Positions 15,897 through 24,969 of a stretch of DNA of 64,000 bases are shown one piece after another (positions within the stretch are counted from its first letter, which is position 1; the number at the start of each line of letters is the position of its first letter). Made by a program: the position numbers and the translations under genes. The DNA lies in contig NZ_CP160403.1 of NCBI RefSeq assembly GCF_040782645.1, positions 3,782,001 to 3,846,000 of the forward strand, read 5' to 3'. The notes beneath the pieces are model-generated. The model was not told the DNA's origin and did no database searches. It saw only the letters and a list, made by a program, of their open reading frames with translations. The DNA is from Streptomyces sp. HUAS ZL42 (GTDB taxonomy: Bacteria > Actinomycetota > Actinomycetes > Streptomycetales > Streptomycetaceae).

Positions 15897-17219
15897 TCAG
15901 AAGAACTCCGACCACGGCTGGTCCCAGATCTGCTTCACGCACAGGACCAGGAACAGCAGCCCTGCGATCGCGAGCATCACGTTGCTCAGCGGACCGTTGC
16001 GCCATTCCCGCGGGGTGCGGGGGGAGTTGAGGAGCCACATCAGGGTCCCGGCCAGGAAGGGCAGGAACGCCGCGCCCAGCACGCCGTACAGGACGACCAG
16101 GCGGAAGGGCTGGTCCTGGAAGAGGAGCACGATGGGCGGGAAGGTCAGCCAGAGCAGGTACGCGCGGAACGGCCAGGACCGTTCCCGCTCGCCGGTCGCG
16201 ACCTCCTCGCCCGTCGCCGGCGTCCGGCTCCGGTAGCGGGCCACGAAGTCCGCGAACATCAGGCTCACGCCGTGCCAGACGCCGATGAGCGAGGTGTAGG
16301 AAGTGGCGAAGAAGCCGATCAGGAAGAATGTGGCGGTGACCGTGCCGTAGTTGTCCTCGAGGATGTCGCTCAGCTGGATGAGGCCCTTGTCGCCGCTCGC
16401 GATGGCCACGTTCGCGGAGTGCAGGAGCTCGGCGCCGACGAAGAGCATGGCCACGACGAAGATGCCGGTGGTGGCGTACGCGACCCGGTTGTCGAAGCGC
16501 ATGACCTTCATCCACCCCGTGTTCGTCCAGCCCTTCGCGTTGACCCAGTAGCCGTACGCGGCAAGGGTGATGGTGCCGCCCACGCCGCCGATCAGGCCGA
16601 GGGTGTTGAGGACCGAGTCCTTCTCGTCGGGCAGGACGGGCAGCAGTCCCGCGAGGGCGTCCGGGATGTTCGGGGTGACGCGGATCGCCAGGTACACCGT
16701 CACCACGAACATGACGCCGACCAGGACCGTCATGACCTTCTCGAAGACCGCGTACTTGTTGAACCAGACGAAGACCAGACCGACCAGGCCGCAGGCGATG
16801 GCCCAGCCCTTCAGGTCCATCACGCCCGGGAACAGGGCCTGCAGCGGCAGCGCGCTGGACGACATCGCCGCCGCGCCGTAGACGAAGCCCCAGATCACGG
16901 CGTAGACGGCGAAGAAGTACGTCGTCCAGCGGCCGAGGCTCGCCCAGCCGTCGAAGAGGGTGCGGCCGGTGGACAGGTGCCAGCGGCCGGCCGCCTCGGC
17001 CAGGGAGATCTTCACCAGGCAGCCGACGATCGCCGCCCACAGCAGGGTGTAGCCGAAGTTGCTGCCGGCGATGAGCGTGGCGACCAGGTCACCGGCGCCC
17101 ACGCCGGTCGCGGCGACCACGATGCCGGGGCCGATGTAGCGCCAACTGGACTTGCGGGGGGCAGAGTCGATGTCGGATGGTGCCTCGGTGTCCGTGGGGT
17201 CTCCCGTGGTGTCCGCCAT
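15897..17219 (-). CDS. Nramp-family divalent metal transporter
   Basis: A 440-residue integral membrane protein with about 11 hydrophobic segments. It begins IGPGIVVAATGVGAGDLVA, the TM1 region of Nramp/MntH relatives, where the canonical DPGN is replaced by GVGAGD. That substitution is typical of the divergent Nramp-related transporters of actinobacteria, whose substrates (Mn, Mg or others) are unsettled. ATG 17219 (MADTTGD) lacks a strong ribosome site. The reading frame stays open upstream through a tandem repeat, but that stretch looks non-coding. Confidence 0.8.
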   Translation of the reverse strand: MADTTGDPTDTEAPSDIDSAPRKSSWRYIGPGIVVAATGVGAGDLVATLIAGSNFGYTLLWAAIVGCLVKISLAEAAGRWHLSTGRTLFDGWASLGRWTTYFFAVYAVIWGFVYGAAAMSSSALPLQALFPGVMDLKGWAIACGLVGLVFVWFNKYAVFEKVMTVLVGVMFVVTVYLAIRVTPNIPDALAGLLPVLPDEKDSVLNTLGLIGGVGGTITLAAYGYWVNAKGWTNTGWMKVMRFDNRVAYATTGIFVVAMLFVGAELLHSANVAIASGDKGLIQLSDILEDNYGTVTATFFLIGFFATSYTSLIGVWHGVSLMFADFVARYRSRTPATGEEVATGERERSWPFRAYLLWLTFPPIVLLFQDQPFRLVVLYGVLGAAFLPFLAGTLMWLLNSPRTPREWRNGPLSNVMLAIAGLLFLVLCVKQIWDQPWSEFF

Positions 17220-17356
17220 GAAGGTCAAGAAAGCCCAAAGGTGCGGGCGCGACAAGAGGGCACGCGGGGACTTACCCAGCACCTTCGCACAATTCCGGCC
17301 ATCGGCCCTTGGAGACTTGCTCTTGACCTGCTCATGCCATAAGCAGACGATGAGCG

Positions 17357-17427
17357 GCACACCCGCACAGCACACCCGCACAGCACACCCGCACACCCGC
17401 ACACCCGCACACCCGCACACCCGCACC
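17357..17427. repeat. Short tandem repeats (13-mer x3 then 8-mer x4)
   Basis: Three exact copies of GCACACCCGCACA (17357-17395) are followed by CCCGCACA three times and CCCGCACC once (17396-17427). They lie in the divergent region between the Nramp gene and the M14 carboxypeptidase gene. They are too short and lack spacers, so this is not CRISPR; slippage-prone length variation is likely. Confidence 0.9.
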
Positions 17428-17516
17428 AGCACGTCGTACGTCGCACGGAAGAACCACCCCCCGCTCCACTCCCCACGTCCGGAGACCCCGGACTCCTGGA
17501 GAAACAAGGAGATTTC

Positions 17517-18869
17517 ATGCGACTTCGTATACGCGGCTCAGGCGCGCGCGGCGGCAGCGGCAGACGTACCGCCGCGATCGCGACCCTGCTGGCCCTCGCC
17601 CTCGCCGCCCCCGTCACGGGGACCGCGACAGCCGACGGCGCACGGAAGGCGACCGCCTCCGCCGACGACATCCGGCAGTACGAGATCCACGTCGACCACA
17701 ACACCCCGGTCACCCGTACGGCCATCGCCGCGGCCGGCGTGTCCGTCGACGAGGCCGACGAGGAGACCGTGGTCGTCTCCGGCCGCTCGGCACAGATCGC
17801 CAAGCTGCGCCAACAGGGCTACGAGGTCACGCCGTTGGGTGCGGCCCCGAACCGGGTCGCCGAGGACGAGGTCCGGCTCTACGACTTCCCCTCGGCCGAC
17901 TCGAAGTACCACAACTACGCCGAGATGACCGCGGAGATCGACCAGCGGATCGCCGCCTACCCGAGCATCATGAGCAAGCGGGTGATCGGCAAGTCGTACC
18001 AGGGCCGGGACATCGTCGCCATCAAGATCAGCGACAACGTGGCGACCGACGAGGCCGAGCCCGAGGTGCTCTTCACCCATCACCAGCACGCTCGTGAGCA
18101 CATGACGGTGGAGATGGCGCTGTACCTGATCCGCGAGCTGGGCGCGGGATACGGGAGCGACTCGCGCGTGACCGGCGTGGTCAACAGCCGTGAGATCTGG
18201 ATCGTCCCCGACCTCAACCCGGACGGCGGCGAGTACGACATCGCGACCGGCGCGTACCGTTCGTGGCGGAAGAACCGGCAGCCCAACTCCGGTTCGTCGT
18301 ACGTCGGGACCGACCTCAACCGCAACTGGAACTACCGGTGGGGCTGCTGTGGTGGCTCCTCGGGCTCCACGTCCTCCGAGACCTACCGCGGCGCCTCCGC
18401 CGAGTCGGCGCCCGAGGTGAAGGTGGTCGCCGACTTCGTACGCACCCGGGTCGTGGGCGGCAAGCAGCAGATCAAGGCGGGCATCGACTTCCACACGTAC
18501 AGCGAGCTGGTGCTGTGGCCGTTCGGGTACACGTACTCCGACACGACGACCGGGATGACGGCGGACGACTACAACGCCTTCAAGACGGTCGGGCAGAAGA
18601 TGGCCGCGAGCAACGGCTACACGGCCGAGCAGGCCAGCGACCTGTACATCACCGACGGGTCGATCGACGACTATCTCTGGGGTGCGCAGAAGATCTTCTC
18701 GTACACCTTCGAGATGTATCCGAGGTCCAGCTCCGGGGGTGGGTTCTACCCGCCCGACGAGGTGATCGAGCGGGAGACGTCCCGTAACCGGGATGCTGTC
18801 CTGCAGTTGCTGGAGAACGCCGACTGCATGTACAGGTCGATCGGGAAGGAAGCCCAGTACTGCAGCTGA
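17517..18869 (+). CDS. Secreted zinc carboxypeptidase (peptidase M14)
   Basis: A 450-residue extracellular metallocarboxypeptidase. The signal peptide spans about 1-38, and a propeptide (about 45-115) contains [15 protein letters not shown]. In the M14 domain (about 125-440) the zinc ligands are HQHAREH (HxxE) and the His of DFHTYSELV, the substrate-binding region is [10 protein letters not shown], and the catalytic Glu is in YTFEMYP. It removes C-terminal residues from peptides in the medium. ATG 17517 has AAGGAG five bases upstream. Three C-terminal Cys may form disulfides. Confidence 0.93.
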   Translation: MRLRIRGSGARGGSGRRTAAIATLLALALAAPVTGTATADGARKATASADDIRQYEIHVDHNTPVTRTAIAAAGVSVDEADEETVVVSGRSAQIAKLRQQGYEVTPLGAAPNRVAEDEVRLYDFPSADSKYHNYAEMTAEIDQRIAAYPSIMSKRVIGKSYQGRDIVAIKISDNVATDEAEPEVLFTHHQHAREHMTVEMALYLIRELGAGYGSDSRVTGVVNSREIWIVPDLNPDGGEYDIATGAYRSWRKNRQPNSGSSYVGTDLNRNWNYRWGCCGGSSGSTSSETYRGASAESAPEVKVVADFVRTRVVGGKQQIKAGIDFHTYSELVLWPFGYTYSDTTTGMTADDYNAFKTVGQKMAASNGYTAEQASDLYITDGSIDDYLWGAQKIFSYTFEMYPRSSSGGGFYPPDEVIERETSRNRDAVLQLLENADCMYRSIGKEAQYCS

Positions 18870-19544
18870 CTACTCGGTGTCCTTCTCGGCGTCTTTCTCG
18901 GCGTCCGACTCGGCGTCGTCCTCGAAGTAGGCGTCGAGCACCGCGTCCAGTTGCTCCTCCCACTCCTTGAAGCGCTCCCTGGCCGTCGCCTCGATCTCGA
19001 TCGGGTACCAGCGGCGGTCGGGGGTGTGCACCGTGATGGTGAACCGCTTGCCGAAGCGGGGGGCCTCCGTCTCGATCGCGCCGATCTCGTCCCAGCGGAA
19101 CTCGCACTCCTGGTCGTCCAGGAAGAGCCGTACGCCCGCCCGGTCGGCGATCATCTTCGCGCGGCGGTCGGAGGCCTCGAAGACGGGGCCGTCGGGGGCG
19201 GGCCGGGCTTCCTCGGCTTCTTCCGCCGAATCCGACTCCTCGGGCTCGGCGGACTCCTCCGAAACCTTGACGTCTTCGACGTCGTCCGGCTCGGTGAGCT
19301 CCTGCGCCGCGGCGTCGCCCTTCGGCTCGGGGTCGCCCTTCGGCTCGGCGGACACGGGCGTCGTGAGCCCGGGGATGTGCGCCGGGCTGACGGCGGCGAC
19401 GTCCAGGGGCTGGCTGTTGGGACCTATGCGCTGTTCCACAGCGGGCAGTATGGTCGATGTCCCTGTGCCAGGAACAGCCCGGTCCCGAACGCTCGGGCTC
19501 TGCGCCCCCGACCCCACCCCCGACACAACGACCGGGGCGCTCAT
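18870..19544 (-). CDS. Acidic protein with C-terminal PH-like domain, function unknown
   Basis: A 224-residue protein. The first 120 residues are low complexity, Glu/Asp/Pro/Ala-rich, with the repeat PKGDPEPKGD. From about residue 125 there is a beta-rich domain (ADRAGVRLFLDDQECEFRWDEIGAI ... FTITVHTPDRRWYPIEIEA) and a helix (RERFKEWEEQLDAVLDAYF), then an acidic tail with a repeated DAEKD unit. The strand-helix arrangement parallels the protein at 13477. No signal peptide. The start could be ATG 19544 or TTG 19571; the former was preferred. It converges on the carboxypeptidase gene with no gap. Confidence 0.65.
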   Translation of the reverse strand: MSAPVVVSGVGSGAQSPSVRDRAVPGTGTSTILPAVEQRIGPNSQPLDVAAVSPAHIPGLTTPVSAEPKGDPEPKGDAAAQELTEPDDVEDVKVSEESAEPEESDSAEEAEEARPAPDGPVFEASDRRAKMIADRAGVRLFLDDQECEFRWDEIGAIETEAPRFGKRFTITVHTPDRRWYPIEIEATARERFKEWEEQLDAVLDAYFEDDAESDAEKDAEKDTE

Positions 19545-19666
19545 GTCGGTGCGCTCGGGGGCCTGCCTCAACGCGAACCCGGTGCCGCAGGGCTACGACT
19601 GCACGCTTTACCCGGCATACATCTGCGTGGTCCGGGCGTGACGGCTGGTGAAGTTGAAGCCGGCCG

Positions 19667-20077
19667 TCAGCTCAGGACGGCTAGCGCGTCGATCTCGACC
19701 AGGAGCCCGGCCGGAAGGCCGACGTAGACCGTCGTGCGGGCCGCGGGCGGCTGCGTGAGCGCCTGCTCCTCGAAGTACGCGTTGTAGATCTCGTTCATCT
19801 CGGCGAAGTGGTCCACGTCCGTCAGATAGACGCGGATCATCATCACGTCGTCCCAGCTCGCGCCGCCCTCCTCGAGGATCGCCTTGACGTTGGCGAGGGT
19901 CTGGAGGGTCTGCTCGCGCAGGGTGGGACCCGCGGGCGTGGGCGGCCGGCCTTCCTGGGCCGGGAGGAAGCCGACCTGGCCGGCCACCTGGAGGATGTTG
20001 CCCTTCTTGACGCCGTGGGAGAACTTGGCGGGCGGGGTGGTGTGGGTCTTGGGAGTGAGCGCGATCTTCTCGGTCAT
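19667..20077 (-). CDS. ridA: RidA-family imine deaminase
   Basis: A 136-residue Rid/YjgF/UK114 protein. The conserved catalytic Arg is in PAARTTVYVGLP and the Glu in LLVEIDALAV; VAGQVGFLPA and WDDVMMIRVYLTD are further family marks. RidA hydrolyses reactive 2-imino/enamine acids, released by PLP dehydratases, to keto acids and ammonia. ATG 20077 overlaps the iclR stop as ATGA. Clustering with a PLP amino-acid deaminase (22039) and a KDG-type kinase suggests a dedicated role in the pathway rather than general housekeeping. Confidence 0.9.
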   Translation of the reverse strand: MTEKIALTPKTHTTPPAKFSHGVKKGNILQVAGQVGFLPAQEGRPPTPAGPTLREQTLQTLANVKAILEEGGASWDDVMMIRVYLTDVDHFAEMNEIYNAYFEEQALTQPPAARTTVYVGLPAGLLVEIDALAVLS

Positions 20078-20835
20078 ACGGTGTCCTTGACTGGCGTTCT
20101 TCCGGAGTACTCGCCGCTGACCGCGTCCGCCGTGCGGCGCACCAGCGGGAGCAGGGTGAGGAGTTCGTCCGCGGTGACGACGACGTTCGGCGCGGAGACC
20201 GACATCGCGGCGACCACGCGGCCGTCGGCGCCGCGGATCGGCGCGGCGACGCAGTTGATGGACTCCTCGTGGCCGCCCAGGTCGGTGGCCCAGCCCTGTT
20301 CGCGGACCCTCTCCAACTCCCGTAGGAAAGCATGGGCGTTGGGGGTCGAACGGGCCGTGTACATGGGGTAGTCGAGCTTCTCCGCGAGAACGCGGCGCTC
20401 GGGCTCGGGGAGGTCTGCGAGGAGGAGTTTGGCGACGGCCGCGACCGTGATGGCGACCGGCTTGCCGATCCGCGAGTACATCCGCACCGGATAGCGGCTC
20501 TCCACCTTGTCGATGTAGAGGACCTCGTTCTCCTCGTACACGGCGAGGTGCACGGTGTGCCCGCACTGCTCGTTCAGCCGTACGAGGTGGGGGTGGGCGA
20601 TCTCGCGGATGTCGAGGTTCTCCATCGCCTCCTGGGCGAGGGCGAAGAGGCGGGCGCCGAGGCGGTAGCGCTGGTCGGACTGGCGGTACACGAAGCCGTG
20701 CTCGTGGAGCGTGCGCAGGAGGCGCAGAGCGGTGGACTTGTGGACGCCGAGACGGTCGGCTACCTGGCCGAGGTCGGCGGGGCCTTCCGCGAGCAGCGGC
20801 AGGATGTTCAGCGCGCGGTCGACGGTCTGGCTCAT
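20074..20835 (-). CDS. IclR-family transcriptional regulator
   Basis: A 253-residue regulator. The N-terminal winged HTH (about 5-65: QTVDRALNILPLLAEGPADL, LGVHKSTALRLLRTL) is followed by an IclR effector domain (about 75-245) with VHLAVYEENEVLYIDKVES and INCVAAPIRGADG. ATG 20835 overlaps the kinase stop (ATGA), so kinase, regulator and RidA are translationally coupled. The likely operator is the GCAA/TTGC repeat array at 21992-22017 in the divergent promoter. KdgR, the classical regulator of KDG genes, is in the same family. Confidence 0.92.
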   Translation of the reverse strand: MSQTVDRALNILPLLAEGPADLGQVADRLGVHKSTALRLLRTLHEHGFVYRQSDQRYRLGARLFALAQEAMENLDIREIAHPHLVRLNEQCGHTVHLAVYEENEVLYIDKVESRYPVRMYSRIGKPVAITVAAVAKLLLADLPEPERRVLAEKLDYPMYTARSTPNAHAFLRELERVREQGWATDLGGHEESINCVAAPIRGADGRVVAAMSVSAPNVVVTADELLTLLPLVRRTADAVSGEYSGRTPVKDTV

Positions 20836-21902
20836 GGGGTGCGTACCTCCTCCTCGGCCCGGCCCGCTGCCCGTGTCCAGCCAGGGCCGAGTCGAAGTCT
20901 CCCCCACGATTCGTCGTCGAGGGCGGAGAGGCTGTCCGCGTGGGCGCGGCTGGGTGGTGCGGCCAGGTCGCCGGGGACGGTGAGGGCGGCTGCCGCCATG
21001 AGGTGACCGTGGCGGAGGCGGTCGCGGAGGGGCAGTCCGCGGAGGGTGGCGGAGAGGAATCCGGCGGCGAAGGCGTCGCCTGCGCCGACGGCGGCGACGA
21101 CGTCGACGCGGAGGGAGGGGACGAGTGTGACGGTGCCGTCGGCGTCCTCGAGGCCCTCCGTGTCCTTGTCGAACGCGAGGGCCCCGCCCCTCCCCTGCTT
21201 GACGACGACGAGCTCCGGCTCGGGCAGCGCGTCGCGGACGGCACGGGAGCCGTGCAGGCCCCAGGCGGCGCGTGCCTCGTCGGCCCCGACGAAGACGATG
21301 TCGGCGCGGCGCGCGAGGTCGAGCAGCGAGCGCCGGCCGCCGGTGTCGCGCCACAGGCCCGGCCGGTAGTTGACGTCGAAGGAGATGAGGGGCCGTCCGG
21401 GCCGGGGCTCGGTCAGCTCCCACACGAGGTCGAGACAGGAGTCGGACAGCGCCGCCGTGATCCCCGACAGGTGCAGCACGCGCCCGGCACGCACCGCCGC
21501 CAGGTCCAGGGTGTCCGCGGACATCGCCGAGGCCGCCGACCCGGCCCGGTAGTACGCGACCTCGTGCGCGTCGGTCGCCCGGTCCCCCGCCGTGCGGAAG
21601 TAGATCCCGGTCGGGCGGGCGGGATCCCGGCGGACGGAAGCGACGTCGACGCCGTACGCCCCGATCGCCTCGACCAGGTGGTCGCCGAACCCGTCGTCCC
21701 CGACGCTGCTGACCCACCGGGCCGTATGCCCGGCCGCCGCCAGCACGCACGCCACGTTGGACTCCGCACCGCCGATCGCCCGGTCGAAGGACGGTACGTC
21801 GGCGAGGCGTCCCGGCCGGGAGGGCAGGAAGGTGACCATGGACTCGCCGAGCGCGACGACGTCCACGACGTCGGGGGCATTGCGGGGTCCGTTGGTGGTC
21901 AC
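20832..21902 (-). CDS. kdgK: PfkB-family sugar-acid kinase (KDG kinase-like)
   Basis: A 356-residue ribokinase-superfamily kinase. VVALGESMVTFLPSRPGRLADVPSFD and the GGAESNVACVLAAAG signature lie near the N-terminus, SFDVNYRPGLW in the middle, and the catalytic PfkB signature VVAAVGAGDAFAAGF near residue 280, with the base Asp in GAGD. The sequence around GES and NYRP is like 2-keto-3-deoxygluconate kinases, which make KDPG for Entner-Doudoroff-type cleavage. GTG 21902 is the start. No KDPG aldolase lies in the window. Confidence 0.82.
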   Translation of the reverse strand: MTTNGPRNAPDVVDVVALGESMVTFLPSRPGRLADVPSFDRAIGGAESNVACVLAAAGHTARWVSSVGDDGFGDHLVEAIGAYGVDVASVRRDPARPTGIYFRTAGDRATDAHEVAYYRAGSAASAMSADTLDLAAVRAGRVLHLSGITAALSDSCLDLVWELTEPRPGRPLISFDVNYRPGLWRDTGGRRSLLDLARRADIVFVGADEARAAWGLHGSRAVRDALPEPELVVVKQGRGGALAFDKDTEGLEDADGTVTLVPSLRVDVVAAVGAGDAFAAGFLSATLRGLPLRDRLRHGHLMAAAALTVPGDLAAPPSRAHADSLSALDDESWGRLRLGPGWTRAAGRAEEEVRTP

Positions 21903-21945
21903 GATCGTCGGGGCTCCCAGTGCTGGTGCGGTGTCGGCGGCTCCG

Positions 21946-22017
21946 TTGACCCCGCGTTGGCCGAGATGTTAGACAGCAGTGAGCGACATGCGCAATGCTC
22001 GTTGCAAATATCGCAAC
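21946..22017 (+). promoter_or_regulatory. Promoter and IclR-type operator array for the deaminase/deacylase operon
   Basis: TTGACC (21946-21951), 18 bases, then TAGACA (21970-21975) make a good vegetative promoter. Downstream lie alternating half-sites: GCAA (21992-21995), TTGC (22002-22005) and GCAA (22013-22016). GTTGC (22001-22005) and GCAAC (22013-22017) form a perfect 5-base inverted repeat around 7 bases. They lie just downstream of the start point and would suit roadblock repression by the IclR protein encoded divergently. Confidence 0.6.
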
Positions 22018-22038
22018 ACACCTGATCAGGGAGGTTCC

Positions 22039-23310
22039 ATGAGCTCCGAGGCGCTCGCCCGACTGGCCGAGGAACGCGTCGACCACCGTTTCAAGGGCCT
22101 CCCGCCCGACGCCGACGGACTGACCGTCGGCGAGTTGGCCGCCCAGCGCCGCAACCTGTTCACCGGCGGCTTCGCCACCCCCGTCCTCGCGCTCTCCGCC
22201 GAGCGCCTGGAGCACAACCTGAAGCTCATGGAGACGTACGCCGTCCGGCACGGCCTCACCTTCGCCCCGCACGGCAAGACCTCCATGGCGCCCCAGCTCT
22301 TCCGAAGGCAGATCGACCACGGCGCCTGGGGCATCACGCTCGCGGTGCCGCACCAGGTGCGGGTGGCGCGGGCCTTCGGGATCCGGCGGGTGTTCCTGGC
22401 GAACGAGCTGGTGGACCCGGCGGCCCTGCGCTGGGTCGCCGCCGAGCTGGCGGCCGACCCGGAGTTCCGGTTCATCTGTTACGTCGACTCCGTGCGCGGA
22501 GTGGAACTGATGGACGCGGCCCTGCGCGGGGCCTCGCGCCCCCTGGACGTCGTGGTCGAGCTCGCCGCCGGCGAGGGCGCCCGCACCGGCGTCCGTACGG
22601 AGGCGGAGTGCGCGGCGGTCGCCGACGCGGTGGCGGGCACGGAGACCCTGCGACTGGTCGGCGTCGCGGGCTACGAGGGCGAGGTCCCGCAGGCGGACCC
22701 GGAGCGGGTGCACGCGTGGCTGCGGCGGCTGGTCGCGCTGGCCGTCGACTTCGACAAGGCGGGACGGTTCACCGCAGCGGGCCTCGACGAGATCGTCGTC
22801 AGCGCGGGCGGCAGCGCCTGGTTCGACGCGGTCGCCGACGTCTTCGCCGCGATCCCCGAACTCTCCCTCCCCGTCCTGAAGTTGCTGCGCTCTGGCGCCT
22901 ACGTCTCGCACGACGACGGCCACTACCGCAAGCTGACCCCCTTCAACCGTGTCCCCGAGGAGGGCGCCCTGGAGCCCGCGTTCCGCCTGTGGACCCAGGT
23001 GGTGTCACGGCCCTCCGCCGACCAGGCCTTCGTCAACGCGGGCAAGCGCGACGCGGCCTACGACCTCGACCTGCCCTTCGCCCAGGTGGTCCGCCGGGAC
23101 GGCACCGAGCACCCGGCCACCGGCATCTCGGTCACCGCCCTGTCCGACCAGCACGCCTGGCTGCGCACCAACCCGGAGGCGGACCTGGAGGTCGGCGACT
23201 GGGTCGGCCTGGGGCTGTCCCACCCGTGCACGTCCTTCGACAAGTGGCCGCTGATCCCGGTGGCCGAGGCGGACGGCACGGTCGTCGACTACATCCGTAC
23301 GTTCTTCTAG
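22039..23310 (+). CDS. PLP-dependent amino-acid deaminase (D-serine/D-threonine dehydratase-aldolase fold)
   Basis: A 423-residue fold-type III PLP enzyme (alanine racemase N-terminal barrel). The PLP Lys is in FAPHGKTSMAP near residue 80. The C-terminal beta domain carries the metal-binding His/Cys pair typical of D-serine dehydratase relatives (LSHPCTSFDKW). Such enzymes eliminate water or ammonia from D-amino acids, giving imino acids that RidA can hydrolyse. ATG 22039 has GGGAGG upstream; in-frame codons to 21979 would cross the promoter and operator. Followed after 11 bases by the deacylase gene. The physiological substrate could be D-glucosaminate (inference). Confidence 0.85.
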   Translation: MSSEALARLAEERVDHRFKGLPPDADGLTVGELAAQRRNLFTGGFATPVLALSAERLEHNLKLMETYAVRHGLTFAPHGKTSMAPQLFRRQIDHGAWGITLAVPHQVRVARAFGIRRVFLANELVDPAALRWVAAELAADPEFRFICYVDSVRGVELMDAALRGASRPLDVVVELAAGEGARTGVRTEAECAAVADAVAGTETLRLVGVAGYEGEVPQADPERVHAWLRRLVALAVDFDKAGRFTAAGLDEIVVSAGGSAWFDAVADVFAAIPELSLPVLKLLRSGAYVSHDDGHYRKLTPFNRVPEEGALEPAFRLWTQVVSRPSADQAFVNAGKRDAAYDLDLPFAQVVRRDGTEHPATGISVTALSDQHAWLRTNPEADLEVGDWVGLGLSHPCTSFDKWPLIPVAEADGTVVDYIRTFF

Positions 23311-23321
23311 AGGGGCCCGCG

Positions 23322-24947
23322 ATGGAGGACCTGGTCGTCCGGGACGCGGACGTCGTGGACGGCACCGGCGCGGACGCGTACCGCGCGGATGTCGTGATCG
23401 ACGGCGGCAGGATCGTCTCGATCGTCAAGGAGGCCGCGGCGGCCGGATGCCAACGACCGAAGGCGGTACGGGAGTTGGACGCGGAAGGTCTCGTCCTCTC
23501 CCCCGGCTTCATCGACATGCACGCCCACAGCGATCTGGCCCTCCTGCGCGACCCCGACCACAGCGCGAAGGCCGCGCAGGGGGTGACCCTCGAAGTCGTC
23601 GGGCAGGACGGGCTGTCGTACGCACCCGTCGACGACCGCACGCTCGCGGAGGTCCGCCGCGCGATCAGCGGCTGGAACGGGTACGGCGACGACATCGACT
23701 TCGACTGGCGGTCGGTGGGCGAGTACCTGGACCGGCTGGACTCCGGTTTTGCAGGGCGGGGCATCGCGGTCAACGCCGCGTATCTCATCCCCCAGGGGAC
23801 GGTCCGTGCGCTCGCCGTCGGCTGGGAGGACCGGGAGGCGACGCCCCGGGAGCTGGAGCGGATGCGGCGGCTGGTCGCCGAGGGGATGGAGCAGGGCGCG
23901 GTCGGCATGTCGTCCGGGCTCACGTACACGCCCGGCATGTACGCCGAGGACGCCGAACTGACCGAGCTGTGCCGGGTGGTGGCGCAGTACGGCGGCTACT
24001 ACTGCCCGCACCACCGCTCGTACGGCGCCGGGGCGCTGGAGGCGTACGAGGAGATGGTCGCCCTGACCCGGGAGGCGGGCTGCCCGCTCCATCTCGCCCA
24101 CGCCACGATGAACTTCCGCGTGAACAAGGGCCGGGCTCCGCAGTTGCTGGCCCTGCTGGACGACGCGCTGGCCGCCGGAGCCGACATCACCCTGGACACC
24201 TATCCCTACACCCCCGGCTGCACGACGCTCGTCGCCCTGCTGCCGAGCTGGGCGAGCGAGGGCGGCCCGGAGGCCGTTCTGAAGCGGCTGGGCGACGAGC
24301 AGACCGCCGAGCGGATCCGCCACGATCTGGAGGTCGCCGGCGCGGACGGCTGTCACGGTGTGCCCGTCGAGTGGGACACGATCGAGATCTCGGGAGTCGG
24401 CGACCCCGCGCTCGGCGGCCATGTCGGCCGTACGGTCCAGGAGTCGGCGGACCTGCGTGGCGAGGCGCCCTGGACGACCGCCCGGCGCCTGCTGGTCGAG
24501 GACCGGCTGGGCTCGACGATCCTCCAGCACGTCGGCCACGAGGAGAACGTGCAGGCCATCATGCGGCACCGGGTTCACACCGGCGGCTCGGACGGCATTC
24601 TGCAGGGCAGCAAGCCGCATCCACGGGCGTACGGCACCTTCCCGCGGTATCTCGGACGGTACGTGCGGGAGTTGGGTGTCCTGTCGCTGGAGGAGTGCGT
24701 GGCGCGTCTCACCGGGCGTCCGGCGGCCCGGCTCCGGCTGCCGGACCGGGGGCTGGTCCGTGAGGGGTACCGGGCCGACCTGGTGCTCTTCGATCCGGAG
24801 ACGGTGGCGGCGGGCTCGACCTTCGAGCAGCCGCGGGCGCTCCCGACGGGTATCCCGTACGTCCTGATCGACGGGCGGTTCGTGATCGAGGACGGGCGGC
24901 GCACGGACGTACTGGCGGGGCGGGCGGTCCGTCGCAGTCCCGTGTGA
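23322..24947 (+). CDS. N-acyl-D-amino-acid deacylase (amidohydrolase superfamily)
   Basis: A 541-residue metal-dependent amidohydrolase. GFIDMHAHSDLALL carries the first metal His pair, DGLSYAP the conserved loop, YYCPHHRSYG a further His pair, PLHLAHATMNF another ligand, and the catalytic Asp is in HTGGSDGILQGSKPHPRAYG. The family removes N-acyl groups (often N-acetyl) from D-amino acids and relatives. It starts 11 bases after the deaminase stop and belongs to the same operon. The pairing means an N-acylated substrate is first deacylated, then deaminated. Confidence 0.92.
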   Translation: MEDLVVRDADVVDGTGADAYRADVVIDGGRIVSIVKEAAAAGCQRPKAVRELDAEGLVLSPGFIDMHAHSDLALLRDPDHSAKAAQGVTLEVVGQDGLSYAPVDDRTLAEVRRAISGWNGYGDDIDFDWRSVGEYLDRLDSGFAGRGIAVNAAYLIPQGTVRALAVGWEDREATPRELERMRRLVAEGMEQGAVGMSSGLTYTPGMYAEDAELTELCRVVAQYGGYYCPHHRSYGAGALEAYEEMVALTREAGCPLHLAHATMNFRVNKGRAPQLLALLDDALAAGADITLDTYPYTPGCTTLVALLPSWASEGGPEAVLKRLGDEQTAERIRHDLEVAGADGCHGVPVEWDTIEISGVGDPALGGHVGRTVQESADLRGEAPWTTARRLLVEDRLGSTILQHVGHEENVQAIMRHRVHTGGSDGILQGSKPHPRAYGTFPRYLGRYVRELGVLSLEECVARLTGRPAARLRLPDRGLVREGYRADLVLFDPETVAAGSTFEQPRALPTGIPYVLIDGRFVIEDGRRTDVLAGRAVRRSPV

Positions 24948-24969
24948 CGGGCCGCCGCCCTGCCGAGCC

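Noticed and set aside
17220..17507. Upstream extension of the Nramp frame (96 extra residues)
   Set aside because: The extension translates the tandem repeat into Cys/Val/Gly text; the conserved protein starts at 17219.
19545..19641. Short plus-strand frame MSVRSGACLNANPVPQGYDC... with spaced Cys, like a small peptide
   Set aside because: No ribosome site, and the frame is continuous with the antisense shadow of the 18870 gene; nothing supports translation.
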